In this document: positions 48,772 through 60,816 of the stretch, one piece after another | Layout: each line of letters starts with the position of its first letter | Position numbering within the stretch: position 1 is the first letter of the stretch | Assembly (NCBI GenBank): GCA_026874595.1 | Contig: CM049306.1 | Location: 64,922,019-64,986,018 of the forward strand | Direction: 5' to 3' | Source of the DNA: Sipunculus nudus | Taxonomy: Eukaryota > Annelida > Sipuncula > Golfingiida > Sipunculidae | DNA length: 64,000 nucleotides | Position numbers and translations under genes: made by a program | Notes under the pieces: model-generated | Database searches by the model: none | The model's input: only the letters and a program-made list of their open reading frames with translations | What the model was told of the DNA's origin: nothing

Positions 48772-48828
48772 GGCAGATACATGTAGTGGCTTGTCGACTA
48801 CCCGCAAGCGACTACCCGTATTCTAGTT
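48772..48828 (+). repeat. Family C 3' end with a duplicated hairpin arm
   Basis: TGGCAGATACA, GTAGTGGCTTGTCGACTAC, then CCGCAAGCGACTACCCG and TATTCTAGTT: the right hairpin arm GCGACTACCCG occurs twice, unlike the other four C 3' ends. Confidence 0.65.
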
Positions 48829-49190
48829 TCATAAATTATAGCTTATTTTCTTCCTCTGTGTCTTCTCCATTACCTGGATAAGTCAACTGGTCTCAAGCTA
48901 ATGTCACTTTGTAAGTGTGTCTGTGTGTTTGTCAGTTGTCCTCAATTTCGCCTGCTTGCTGGCTCTTGCATCTTACCAAGGAGTTTATAGGACTGGAGTA
49001 ACAAGTCCCAGCAGCTGAGGCCAGCCTCGACACTTAATTGCAATTAGCACAGGATAAACCCCATCAACCCTATTGTGCGCCCATTGTGTTTGGGTATCAC
49101 GCACGGCACTTGCACTCCCTTTGAACCTGCCCATGTGTCTCATGTAACTGATGGTCACCATATGTATTAATTGAGATGATTGTTGGGTCC
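48829..49190. other. Unique stretch between C and B elements
   Basis: Not similar to any family here and less AT-rich than its surroundings. A minus-strand open frame (48985-49314, 109 codons) runs through it into the B 5' end, so at least its N-terminal part is element sequence. No motif recognised. Confidence 0.3.
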
Positions 49191-51250
49191 TTTTTAGCGA
49201 ACCTGTGACCTTATGCGATGGTGTGGCGTCGTCCGGCGTCCAGCGTTCGTCGGCTGTGGTCCGTCGTATGACGTTAACCCATACTATCTTGAAAATGGCA
49301 AGAGTTAGCATCAAGAAATGTTCTGCAAAAAATTAGTCATCTAAAAAACTCTATCCGATTTTTCTTATTTTTTGGCTAACTGCATTTTCTTAGATTTTAT
49401 AGAGAAAAAGCTAAAAAAAACTTTAAAAATCTTCTTCTCTGAAACTGTTCACCCAAATTGTCCAATATTTCACAGAAATGATCCATGGAACAATCTCTCT
49501 TAAGTTTGTTCGAATGGTTTAAGTTTGGTGATTTTTGGGCGAGTTACAACAAGTTGAACTTAGTCATCTGTCCAAAAAAGCATACTAAAATTACAATCTT
49601 AGAAATGGCTGGAGCTGTCATCACCAAATTTTATGCCAATGTTGGTCACATGAGTCATGTCTGAAATTCAGGTATTGGTGGCGCCACCTGCATCGACCTT
49701 TTTTGAATGGGGGTCATCAGTGCCCGTATCATACTGACAGCTAGAAAAAACTTCTTCTTTGAAACCATTTTGGCAAATTGTTTAATATCCCACAGAAATG
49801 ATCCTAGGGTAGTGCTTTCTGAAGTTTTTTCAAATGGTCTCAGTTCAGTGACTTTTGGCTGAGTTATGGGAAGCTGAATTTAGTCATATGCCATAACAGC
49901 CCATTTTAGCTCAGTTGCTACAAAGATCTTCTTCTCAAAAACCACTGGGCCAAATTCTTAAATCTCACACATTAATTATCCTTAGATGTTGATAATTCAA
50001 GTTTGTTCAAATGGTTTTGGTTCAGTGATTTTTGGGAGTCATTGGAAGCTTAACTTAGCCATTTTGCTTTATTTTCCAATATGAGTTATAAACCTGCAAA
50101 ATGTTTTTTGAGTGACGCCACTGAGGCCAATTTGTTTAATATTTTACAAGAATAATCCCCTGAATAATTCTTATAATAATTGTCCTTTATGGTTCCAAAG
50201 AATGAATTTTGGCTGAATAATAAAGATTGAATTGAGTCATTTTACCATTTATGTCAGCTGTGTGAAGCAGATACATCTAGCCTTGAACCAGTTTATCAGC
50301 ATCTGTTACATCATGCCTCCAGACATTTAGATTTCAGGTTATCTTTGGTCAGTATTGACAAGAATGTTTTTTAAAAACTTTTAAAAAATGTAGATTTATG
50401 ATTTTAGAAATTCCTCATGCCAGGTAATGTTTACAATCACAGGTATACGTTAACCATACTATTTCAAAAACGACTGGAGCTAGCATCATGAAATTTAATG
50501 CAAAAAATTAGCCATCTGAAAAAAATCTGCATTTTCTTAGATTTTATAGAGAAAAAGCTAAAAAACCTTTAAAAATCTTCTTCTCTGAAACGGTCAAGCC
50601 AATTTGTTCAATATTTCACAGAAATAATCTTTTATACCATCTCTCTCAAGTTTGTTCAATTGGTTCAAGTTCTGTGAATTTTGCCGAATTACAGGAAGTT
50701 GAACCTAGTCATCTGTCCAAAAAAGCATACTAAAATGACAATCTCAGAAACGGCCAGAGCTATCATCACCAAATTTTATGCCAGTGTTGGTCACATGAGT
50801 CATATATGATAGATAATTCAGGTATTGGTGGCGCCACCTGCATTGACCTTTTTAGCTCAGCTGACTATAAGTCATCTGAGCTATAGTCGTGGTCCATTGT
50901 CCGTCGTCCATCCGTCTGTCTTGCCGTCCGTCCGTATGTCCGTCCGTCCGTCTGTCCGGATGTCCGTCCAAAAGACTGGCACGTTTTGACACCGTTGGAC
51001 CTATGAATCTGAAATTCGGCATACAGTTAGATGTCCCCAAAACCTACTACCATGCCGAAAATTAGGTCAATAGGACTTCGTACCTTCGAGATATTTAGGA
51101 AAAACCTCAATTTTTTATTAGAAATCTATTTTCACACTTCAGGACTGCCTAATATCAAAACCACTCATCTGGTTTCTTCATATTAACCATAAATATTCCT
51201 CTATATAGTTCCTATGTACATGCCAGATATTAAGTCAGTATTATATAATT

Positions 51251-52679
51251 ATGCCCCCGCCACAAAGTGGCCGGGGCATATAGTTTTACCCATGTCCGTC
51301 CTTCCGTCATTCTGAAATCAAACAGTTGTACGGACTTTTTTTCACAATGCCTGCTAAACTTAGAAAATTTCATGAAAAATAGAAATTTTCATGACAAATA
51401 CACATGTACGGACTTTTTATCGCAATGCCTGCAGATATTGGCCTGATTTTTTGTGGGTGGGCAGATAATGACCAGTTACAGATCCAGTTCGCGTTTCGTC
51501 CCGGTTGACCTACTTTTGAACGTTTTGCGCCTCCTTAACTTAGAAAATTTCATGAAAAATAGAAATATTCATGACAGATACACATGTACAGACTTTTTTT
51601 CACAATGCCTACAGATATTGGCCTGATTTTTGGTGTGTGGGCAGATAATGACCAGTTAAGATCGAGTTCGCGTTTCGTCCCGGTTGACCTACTTTTGAAC
51701 ATTTTACGGCTCCTGAACATATAAAATTTCATGAAAAATATGAAATTTCAAGACAAATACACATGTACAGACTCTTTTTCGCAATGCCTGCAGATATTGG
51801 CCTGATTTTTAGTGTGTGGGCAAGTATTGACCAGTTACAGATCTAGTTCTCGTTTCGTCCCACTTGACCTACTTTTGACTGTTTAACGGCTCCTGAAAAT
51901 AGAAAATGTCATGTAAAATATAAATTTTCATGACAAATACACTTGTATAGACTTTTCTTCGCAATACCTGCGGATATTGGCCTGATTTTTGGTGTGTTGG
52001 CAGATTAAGACCAGTTACAGGTCGAGTTCGCGTTTTGTCCCAGTTGACCTACTTTTGACCGTTTGACGGTGCTCTAACATAGAAAATTTCATATAAAAGT
52101 GCACACGTATGGACTTTTTTTGGCAGTGCCTGCAGATACGGGCCTGATTTTTGGTGTGTAGGCAGATAATGACCAGTTACAGATCCAGTTTTTGTTTTGT
52201 CCCAGTTGACCTACTTTTGACCATTTGTCTGCTCCTGAACATAGAAAGTTTCATGAAAAATAGACATTTTCATAACAAATGCTTATGTACTGAATTTTTT
52301 TCCTCAATGCCTGCAGATACCACCCTGATTTTTTGTGTGGTCAGATAATGACAGTTACAAATCGAGTTCGCGTTTCGTCCCTGTTGACCTACTTTTGATT
52401 GTTTTACGGCTCCTAAACATAGAAAATTTCATGAAAGACAGAAATTTTTATGGAAAATGCACATGTAATGACTTTTTTTCATAATGCCTGCATATACTGG
52501 CATGATTTTTGGTGTGTTGCTTGATAATGACCCGTTACAGATTGAGTTTGCATTTTGCCCTTGTTGACCTACTTTTGACCATATGACACCTCCTGAACTT
52601 GAAAAATTTTTCAAAATTTTACAAATGTTTCTAATTTTCCCCAGGCGGGGGCATTCGTGTCGTTCCGACACATCTAGTT
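51251..52679 (+). mobile_element. Complete family E element
   Basis: The 5' end ATGCCCCCGCCAC pairs with GTGGCCGGGGCAT in a stem-loop. Near the 3' end GGCGGGGGCAT (52644-52654) is the exact inverse of ATGCCCCCGCC, followed by the perfect hairpin GTGTCGTTCCGACAC (52657-52671) and ATCTAGTT. The body is about seven units of about 178 bp. The intact target ATATAATTTAAAAAAG is visible in other A copies near 24277 and 32676. Confidence 0.7.
51400..52620 (+). repeat. 178-bp tandem units of family E
   Basis: ACTTTTTTTCGCAATGCCTG-type words start units at about 51411, 51591, 51771, 51949, 52113, 52290 and 52470. Each unit carries GTCCCGGTTGACCTACTTTT and ends with AAAATTTCATGAAAAATAGA. Confidence 0.8.
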
Positions 52680-55600
52680 TAAAAAAGTTATGGGCCCAAA
52701 CATAATAGACTTTGTAAAAAAGTTCAGGAAGATATTTGACTTAAGATCAAAAGTGTTAAAGGTAGGGACTTTTTTTCCAGTTATACAACTTAAAATAATT
52801 AAAATTTAATTGTAAACCAAAAATTAGATCAAAATCTGTTAAATTTTTTTCAATATTGGCAAAAATATAAAATTGGTACCTTAAATTTTGCCCAACTTTG
52901 GCCATGGCACGTTTTTTTCCTGTAAGTACTGTGGATTTAATTTTCATAGCATGTATACATAAGGATTTAATCTGTTAAAATCTGAAATTTGAAAATAAAA
53001 GCTGCAAAATTAGGCTAGTTATTGAATTTTTTTGGAGGCTCTTGTTGTATTCCCTTACATTGCCAAGCAGTCCACTTTGATGACTGTAGGTCATTCAGTG
53101 CACATCTCTATGCTCCCCAGGCTGTTGGCATAATTTTAGATGTCCCCAAAATCTCCTACCATACCGAAAATTGGGTCATTAGGACTTGGTTCCTTCGAGA
53201 TATTAAGGAAAAAAAACTCCGTTTTCCATAAAAAAAGTCATTGTTACACTTCAAGGCTGCCTAATATCAAAACCACTGATCTGTTTTTGATCGTATTTAG
53301 TATTCACATTCTTTCATACATTTTCTATGAACATACCAAAAATTAGGTCAGTATTGGGTATTATTTTGAAGTTATGGGCCAAAACATAATGCATATTTTA
53401 AAAAATCAGGAAATATATTTACTCACCTAACATGAGAATTGCTGAACCTAGAGACTTTTTTTCAGGAATATAACTTTATTTAATCAAGATTCAATTGTTT
53501 ACCCAAAATTAGATCTGAATTTTGCAAATTTTTCAAGTAATTAGAATAAATAAAAAATCAATACCTTAAATTTTGTCCAACTTTGGCACTGTTGATTTAA
53601 TTTTCACAGCATAAATACATAAGGATTTAATCTTTTTAAATCTGAAATTTCAAAGAAATTGATTGGAAAGAATAGCTTTTATTCATGTTTTCATACACCA
53701 TGTCAAGTGTTGTTTACATCTAGCCCACCTAGTAGTACAGCCTTCACTTGCATTATGTAACCCACCCCAGGCAGCTTGCCTTAGGTCAGCCTGGCCACTA
53801 CCAGCAGGCTTCCCCTCTGCCCTGCACTCCCCCCCCCCCCCAGATGGTGCATAAACTAGATGAATGTTATTATTTTCTGTATTTGATTCATTCTTATTCT
53901 AGGCTATGCTACATTTTAGATTTTGTATTGTACCACCAGGGTTACAATGATTAAAGTGTACATTTAATTGTGTCCACAAAGTGGTGTATTGCTATGAAAG
54001 TGTGGATGTTCATCAGATAAGCAATTCCTTACTTCAGAAGAGGAAAAAGTCACCAGGTGTGAAATTGACTATTAATTCCAGTAATAAATTAAAACTGGGA
54101 TAGTAATTAGCACAATGATATTGTTTGTCCCTCATTCAACCAACAGTGTGTATACTTTATTTGAAAAGATGTTTTATTTTATCAAATTTACTTTTATTTT
54201 ATTTTGGTGAATAAAATTAAGCATGTACTGAAAACTCCAATGTGCAAAACTTTTTAATAGTGATTCAAGGAATATTCTTGTAGATGCCATGTTGTGGCAT
54301 TATTTTCTTTTAAATTCAGTTTAAACGTTTATGATTTAAAAATAATAAAATATATGTGTATGCATAATATGACCCAATATGAGCTACACTCTGGATATAT
54401 GATGATTGCAACTTTTGCAACAATCCTAATATTTTAACTTATAGTTTCAGTTTTTTACTCTGTATATATAATGATTGCAACTTTTGCAACAATTCTAATA
54501 TTTTAACTTATATTTTCAGGTTTTTTTATTAACAATTTATAAAACCTGTAAATAAAAAAATGATTCAGATAAAAACTTCTTAATGGATAAAGTGGATATG
54601 CTTAAAAAAATAGGATTATATATAAACTTAAATACATTATTCCCTTGAAAGTGAAATAAAGGTATTAGTCCATTCTGTCCACTTGCCTGTCCATCTGTAA
54701 ATTTTCATATGCATCACAGTATCTCAAAATTTTACTGTTTTTCTTCATGACAGTCTTGTCAGAGTATTAGTTTGCAATCATATATTTAGAACTTTACTAT
54801 AACCAAGTAGGAAGGCCTCTTTCCTCTTAGCTTTTCATATTCTTATGTAAATGAAAAACATTACAATAGAATATTTCTACATCCACCTTCGTGCTGCCCT
54901 CACTTTTCCCTTCTCTGAAGCCCATCCCAAAGTCAGCCTCAGTAAGCGAGAACAAGATGAATCAGATATATTCATACTTTTATATTTTGTATAAATATTC
55001 GTCCATTATGTCAATATTGTGTTATATGTAGACATAGTGGGCATCACAATAATGTACCTTGTCAAGACTAAAGAGATATTGTGTCATACAGTCACAAATT
55101 CATAAATCACTTCATCAGCATAGTTAATCATAACATCATATCTGTCAAATTGAAAGCTTGCAGACTACCATACACTTTAGATCCTGCAACAAATAGCCTT
55201 ATCATCATTCTACTACTGCTTATTACTGCTGTCATTGCATTCATATTTGCTCAAATATATCACAGTTTTCAACCCCTCCTAAATAAATAAAAAATAAACC
55301 ACTATATTTGACTCTATTAAGCCATCAGTCAGGTAATTTCATTCATCATTTACTCACATATTACATTACATACCTTTATAATAGCCCAACATGTCCATGA
55401 TATTCATAAGCTTTATCGACTCGATATAGTATCACAGTGGAGAAACATTTATAGTCCAATCACGATCAGCTGAGCGCCGTGACCCATGGGTCCCTTGTTT
55501 TGTACGGGGGTCGTTGGTCATCTGTATATCAACCCATAATTTCTCAGGAATTGCAGGAGCTACCATCCCCAGATTTTATGCAATTATCTGTCACATATCA

Positions 55601-57687
55601 AATGTTGTGGGATTCAGCTTATGTTTTTTGCTATCTGCATTTACTTAGATTTTATAGGGGAAAAGCTGAAAAACCTTTAAAAGTCTTCTTCTAAACAGTC
55701 CAGTAAAATTGTTCAATATTTTGCAGAAATGATCCCAGAGGCAAGCACTCTCAAGTTTGTTCAAATGGTTTGCATTTGATGAATTTTAGTGGAGTTAAAT
55801 GAATTTGAATGGTCATTTGGCCAAGTAAGCATACTGACATAGTTATCTCAGAAATGACAGAAGCTAGCATTACCAAGTATTGTGCAAATGTTGGTTACAT
55901 GACTCATATTTGAAGTTGCAGATTTTGATGTGCCACCTACATTGACCTGTTTTTTATGGGCAAAAATCTCATAATTTTAGCCTTTTTCAGCTTAAAATGT
56001 TTATGATGAAACTGTCAAGTTGAATCGTTCAATTTTTCAAAAGAATTATCCTAGGACATGGTTCTTTCAATCATATCAGAAAAACTTAGATTGGTCTAAT
56101 GGCCATTTAATTTGTCTATTTCAAACTGAGGACTGCAAAACTGTTCTTCTACAAAATTATTGTTTCAGTTATAACTTCTGTAACATTGCACAGAAATTAT
56201 TCTTAGGTCGCCTTTGTTCAAGTTTAGTTGAATGATTTTTTTGCAGAATTATTGGACCTTTAACAATGAAAGAACTGAATCCTTTATTTTTCTAGATATT
56301 TTGATAAAAAGTTTATGAATATGTCAGCTTGAAAAAAAAGCATTTTAGCCAAAGTCTTTCAGTATGTGTAAACAGTTTTAGCAACAGGTCAAGATTGTGT
56401 CTGTATATTTACATAGGTTAAGAAACTGCCAACTGTTTCAGATTTGGCAATAGATCAAGAGTTCATTCAGTGCAGCCAGATACAGGTCAAGAGTTCAGTC
56501 AATGCAGTCAAGCACAAGGCATGTGATCACCTCATGGATGACATGTGAACACCTCATGGGCACCGTGTGATCACTTCATGGGTGTCATGCCACTCAGGGC
56601 AGGGCCCCTGCATGAGCTTATGCAATGGTGTGGCTACTATTTCAGATTTGGCAACAGGCTAGAGGTCAGTCTGGATCTATTTATAGCTCTGGCAGACTGC
56701 CAACTGTATCAGATTAGGCAACAGGTCAAGAGTTCACTGAGTGCAGCCAGGTATGGGTCAGGAGTTCACTGAGTGCAGTAGCTGCATTCTATTTATAGGA
56801 TTGCCAGACTGCATACTGCATCAGATTTGGCACCAAAGTTCAGCCTGGATCTATTTATAGCTTTGGCAGAGCACCAACTGTGTCAGATTATGCAACAGGT
56901 CAAGAGTTCACTCAGTGCAGCCAGGTACAGGTCAAAAGTTCACTCAGTCTAGCCAGGTGCAGGTCATGAGTTCACTCAGTGCAGTGCCTGAGCCAGAAAA
57001 TTTGTCACAGTTCACTTCAGGCAACTGCCTTTTCACCTAAGCCTGGTCAGCCCCAATGCCATGCATCAGACTCAAGGTAAGTTTGATGTATTGGCCTGAT
57101 ATTTTGACCTGTCTATGTGTCTTTGATGGCTTTTTCGTTCACAAGACAGGTGTCGCCACCTACAATGACTTTTGCATTTTCTTCACCATGACTTATGTGC
57201 CTGTTTATTTCTACAGAGTTATTTGATATATCAGCCTGAAATTGGGCATATATATACTTATCGAATAGCTTTGTCATATACAAGACTGGTGGTGCCACCT
57301 ACAATAATTTTTGCTTTTTTTCAGGAGGAGTTAGATATATCAGTCTGAAATTGGGCATATGTATATATCTCTCTGATAGCTTTGATAGTATACAAGACCG
57401 GTGGTGCCAGCTACAATCATTTTTGTGTTGTGTGCACCCATGCCAGAATTTTACCAGTGATGTTTGTGTAATTGTTTCTTATTCAAAATGTTTAGTACTT
57501 GCATTGTTCATATTCATGAGAAGTATTGGTCCAGCATTGAAGCATTATACCTGGTGTATTTCCGTATGCACAGGTTCGCATTAGGCCTGTAGGCCTTGTT
57601 AAATCGTAAGAGACCAATTTTTAGGCCTGGAACCTTCGACCTCACCCCAACCCAAACCTTTTCTGGAAATGGGGACCTTGTATTAGG

Positions 57688-59979
57688 TTTTTAGCTCAGC
57701 TGACTATAAGTCATCTGAGCTATAGTCGTGGTCCATTGTCCGTCGTCCGTCCTTCCGTCCGGATGTCCGTCCGTAAGACTTGCACGTTTCGACACCATTG
57801 GACCTACGAATCTGAAATATGGCATACTGTTAGATGTCCCCAAAATCTCCTTCCATGCCGAAAATTGGGTCAATAGGACTTGGTTCCTTCCAGATATTAA
57901 GGAAAAACCTTAATTTTTTATTAGAAATTTATTTTCACACTTCAGGACTGCCTAATATCAAAACCACTCATCTGGTTTTCTTCATATTTACCATAAATAT
58001 TCCTCTATATAGTTCCTATGTCCATGCCAGAAATTAAGTCAGTATTATTTAATTTAAAAAATCTAGTTTAAAAAAGTTATGGGCCCAAACATAATGGACT
58101 TTGTAAAAAAAATCAGGAAAGATATTTGGTCATTTACGACCAAAAGTGTTAAAGGTAGGGACTTTTTTTCCAGTAATACAAGTTTTATTAATCAAACTAA
58201 ATTGTATACCAAAAATTAGATCAAAATCTTTTAAATTTTTTTAAATATTGGCAAAATATAAAATTGGTACCTTAAATTTTGCCCAACTTTGGCCATGGCA
58301 CGTTTTTTGTTGTAAGTACTGTGGATTTAATATTCATAGCATGTACACATAAGGATTTAATGTGTTAAAATCTGAAATTTGAAAATAAAAGCTGCAAAAT
58401 TAGGCTAGTTATTGAGTTTTTTTGGAGGCTCTTGTTGTATTCCCTTACATTTTCAAGCAGTCCACTTTGGTGACTGTAGGTCATTCAGTGCATATCTCTA
58501 TGCTCCCCAGGCTGTTGGCATAATGTTAGATGTCCCAAAGATCTCATACCAAGCTCAAAACTGGGTCTTTGCAACTTTGTTCCTTTGAGAAATAAAGGAA
58601 AAACCTCAGTTTTTTGTTAAAAACATATTTTCACACTTCAGGACTGCCTAATATCAAAACCACTTATCTGTTTTCCTCATATTTTCCATAAATATTCCTC
58701 TATATAGTTCTTATATACATGCCAGAAATAAGGTCTGTATTATATAATTTAAAAAAGTTATGGGCTCAAACATAATGCATTTTGTAAAAATTCAGAAAAG
58801 ATATTTGATCGCTTAACACAAAACATGTTAAAGCTAAGGACTTTTTTCCTGTAATATAACTTTAATTAATCAAAATTAAATTGTATACCCAAATTAGATC
58901 AAAATCTTTTAATTTTTTTTAAAATGTTAGCAAAAATAAATATTGGTACCTTAAATTTTGTCCAACTTTGGCCATGGCACGTTTTTTTCCTGTAAGTACT
59001 GTGGATTTAATTTTCACAGCATGTGCACATAAGGATTTAATCTGTTAAAATCTGAAATTAGAAAATAAAAGCTGCAAAATTAGGCTAGTAATTGAATTTA
59101 TTTTGGAGGGCTCTTGTTGTATTCCCTTACATTGTCAAGCAGTCCACTTTGGTGACTGTAGGTCATTCTGTGCAGCTCTCTCCACTGAGTTGAGCTTGAT
59201 CAGGCTGTCTGCAGTTAATACCATACCACAGGGAGCCTTTTCTCTGGCGCCCCCCCCCCCCCCCCCCCCCATTCTGTTGACAGACCTGTACTATGAACTA
59301 GATGAATCTTAAAATTAACATTTTTTTCAGCAACAAGCAGTAACAACAGAGACCCCTCACCCCCACCCACCCCTTCAATACACAGGACTAATAAACAAGA
59401 TGAATCTTATAATTTTAATGTTAAATAATTCTTTTTTATGAGACTTGGACAATTTCGATTGTTTTAAAGAAAAAAAATTCAGGAATTTAATCCTAATATT
59501 CAAATGTGATGAAATATTAGGATATAATGTAAGTGCTAACTGACAAGATTTAAGAAGATATAAATACTGTAGCATTTCATTCATATCTCTTAAAGTTGGC
59601 GGGGCCTAGGTGTGAATAACACTGTTAACTTAGTATTAAAATTAGGAATATTGGTCAAACTTTGTGGGATAAATTTTTAACTCATATGGCCATATATTTA
59701 ACTTTTAAAAACTTGATTACCTTTACACATTATTTGTTCATGAAATGTTACTTTTATATAACACTTACCATAGGCCTATTTGTTCTCTTGAAGCGTCACT
59801 AAATGGTTTAGCTCATGTTCATTATTCTAAAATTTACAGAGTTTAATTTTAGCAGGGCCATTTCCTCATAGCTTTTCTAATGATAACATACATGAAAAAC
59901 TAAAAGAAATAAAAATATTTCGCAGTTACTAATTTTTTCCAAAATTCAGCTGAGCGATGTGACCCATGGGTCCCTTGTT
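57688..59979 (+). mobile_element. Complete compact family A element
   Basis: Intact 5' hairpin end, GTCC tract, two long-period units (TTAGATGTCCCC at 57832, TTAGATGTCCCA at 58523), poly-C slot at 59250-59270, AT-rich tail and intact 3' end (TTCAGCTGAGCG, GACCCATGGGTC, CCCTTGTT). With 2292 bp and no nested element this is the best type copy of the long-period subtype. Open frames in it are non-functional. Confidence 0.75.
58061..58069 (+). repeat. Possible family E terminal scar
   Basis: ATCTAGTTT, the exact last bases of family E plus the flanking T, stands between two AATTTAAAAAA-like words at the same A-core position where E is inserted at 51251. Confidence 0.4.
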
Positions 59980-60510
59980 TCTTTAATCCTCCCAGGTTGA
60001 ACCCCTCCTTTTTAGTAAAGCGAGCCAGAGTCATGTGTTTTTCACATTGACTGACCACACACGTGGGTGCCTTTGTCTAATGACAGCACAAACATGCATA
60101 AATCCTTCCGACTGAAAACAAGGTTATTCATATGCACGGAAGTCCTTAAATCAGCTTAATTCTGGGCTTGAGGTGACCACAAAGAAAATCCAGTCTTTGC
60201 CAAAGGCAGTTCGGCTGTTCTTTGGTGATAGCCTCCGCTCATATCAGAAAACACGCAAAAATCACTGAAAAATGATGTGTACATTAAAAATTATTTATTC
60301 TAATATTGGCCATGTCTCTGAGGGAACAATAACCTTTAAAATGTGGTAAAGCACAGTATCATACGCGACGCGGTTTCAGAGAACATTGTGAACACAGGTG
60401 GAATTCCTTTTATAAGTATTAAATTATGTGCACAAAATATATTCAGGTGAAGCAAGTGTGGGGAACTCACTTGAGCAACGTTAGGAAGAATGCAGCAATT
60501 AATGTTCAAT
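59980..60510. other. Unique stretch between two family A elements
   Basis: Not repeat-like within this window and moderately CpG-containing (CATACGCGACGCGG near 60360). Holds the exon-like frame described below. No promoter motif stood out. Confidence 0.35.
60156..60264 (-). CDS. Exon-like minus-strand terminal frame
   Basis: On the minus strand the acceptor CATTTTTCAG is followed by one base and 35 codons: DFCVFSDMSGGYHQRTAELP, then 15 more residues to a TAA. The frame also has an internal ATG (MSGGY). The acceptor has a T-rich run, composition is protein-like, and the other two frames stop early. It could be the last exon of a minus-strand gene to the right, now separated by family A insertions. 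No family recognised. Confidence 0.25.
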
Positions 60511-60816
60511 TTTTAGCTCGGCTGACTCTAAGTCATCTGAGCTATAGTCGTGGTCCTTTGTCCGTCGGATGTCCGTCTGTCTGTCCGTCTGGCCCGTCCG
60601 TCCATCAGTTAAACTGGCACGTTTTGAAACCATTGGATCTACGAATCTGAAATTAGGCATACCTTTAGATGTCCCCAAAATCTACCATACCGAAAATTAG
60701 GTCACTAGGACTTAGTTCCTTTGAATTATTAAGGAAAAAACTCTGTTTTTCATTTAAAACCTATTGTTTCACTTCAAGACTGCCTAATTTCAAAACCACT
60801 GACCTGTTATTGACCA
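60511..60816 (+). mobile_element. Family A 5' fragment
   Basis: Complete 5' end (TTTTAGCTCGGCTGACTCTA, AGTCATCTGAGCT), GTCC tract and the first 170 bases of a long-period unit. It stops where a second A 5' region begins, in the shared word TTTTTAGCA/CATCTGAG. Confidence 0.6.

Larger units (their letters stand above)
41021..48828 (+). mobile_element. Family C element carrying several nested insertions
   Basis: 5' end GTGTATCGGCAAAAACGAAG with partner GTTTTGCGGATAC; 3' end GGCAGATACA, hairpin and CTAGTT at 48823-48828. Only about 1.1 kb is C sequence (41021-41604, pieces near 45170-45221 and 47326-47386, and 48569-48828). The rest is the elements listed below. Confidence 0.55.
50849..55499 (+). 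mobile_element. Family A element split by family E
   Basis: Both A ends are intact (TTTTTAGCTCAGCTGACTAT; TCAGCTGAGCG, GACCCATGGGTC, CCCTTGTT). The A body is two long-period units, poly-C slot (53827-53841) and the long tail, with E inserted in the first unit. It sits in a T run of B (CATTGACCTTTTT). Confidence 0.65.
49191..57600 (+). mobile_element. Family B element, long form, split by family A
   Basis: 5' end TTTTTAGCGAACCTGTGACC; 3' end CACAGGTTCGC (inverse of GCGAACCTGTG), the hairpin AGGCCTGTAGGCCT and TTGTT. The B sequence proper is about 3.8 kb (49191-50848 and 55500-57600). It has internal units with GGTGGCGCCACC and the 244-bp repeat region near 56400-57000. This is the best reference for the long form of B. 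Confidence 0.6.
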
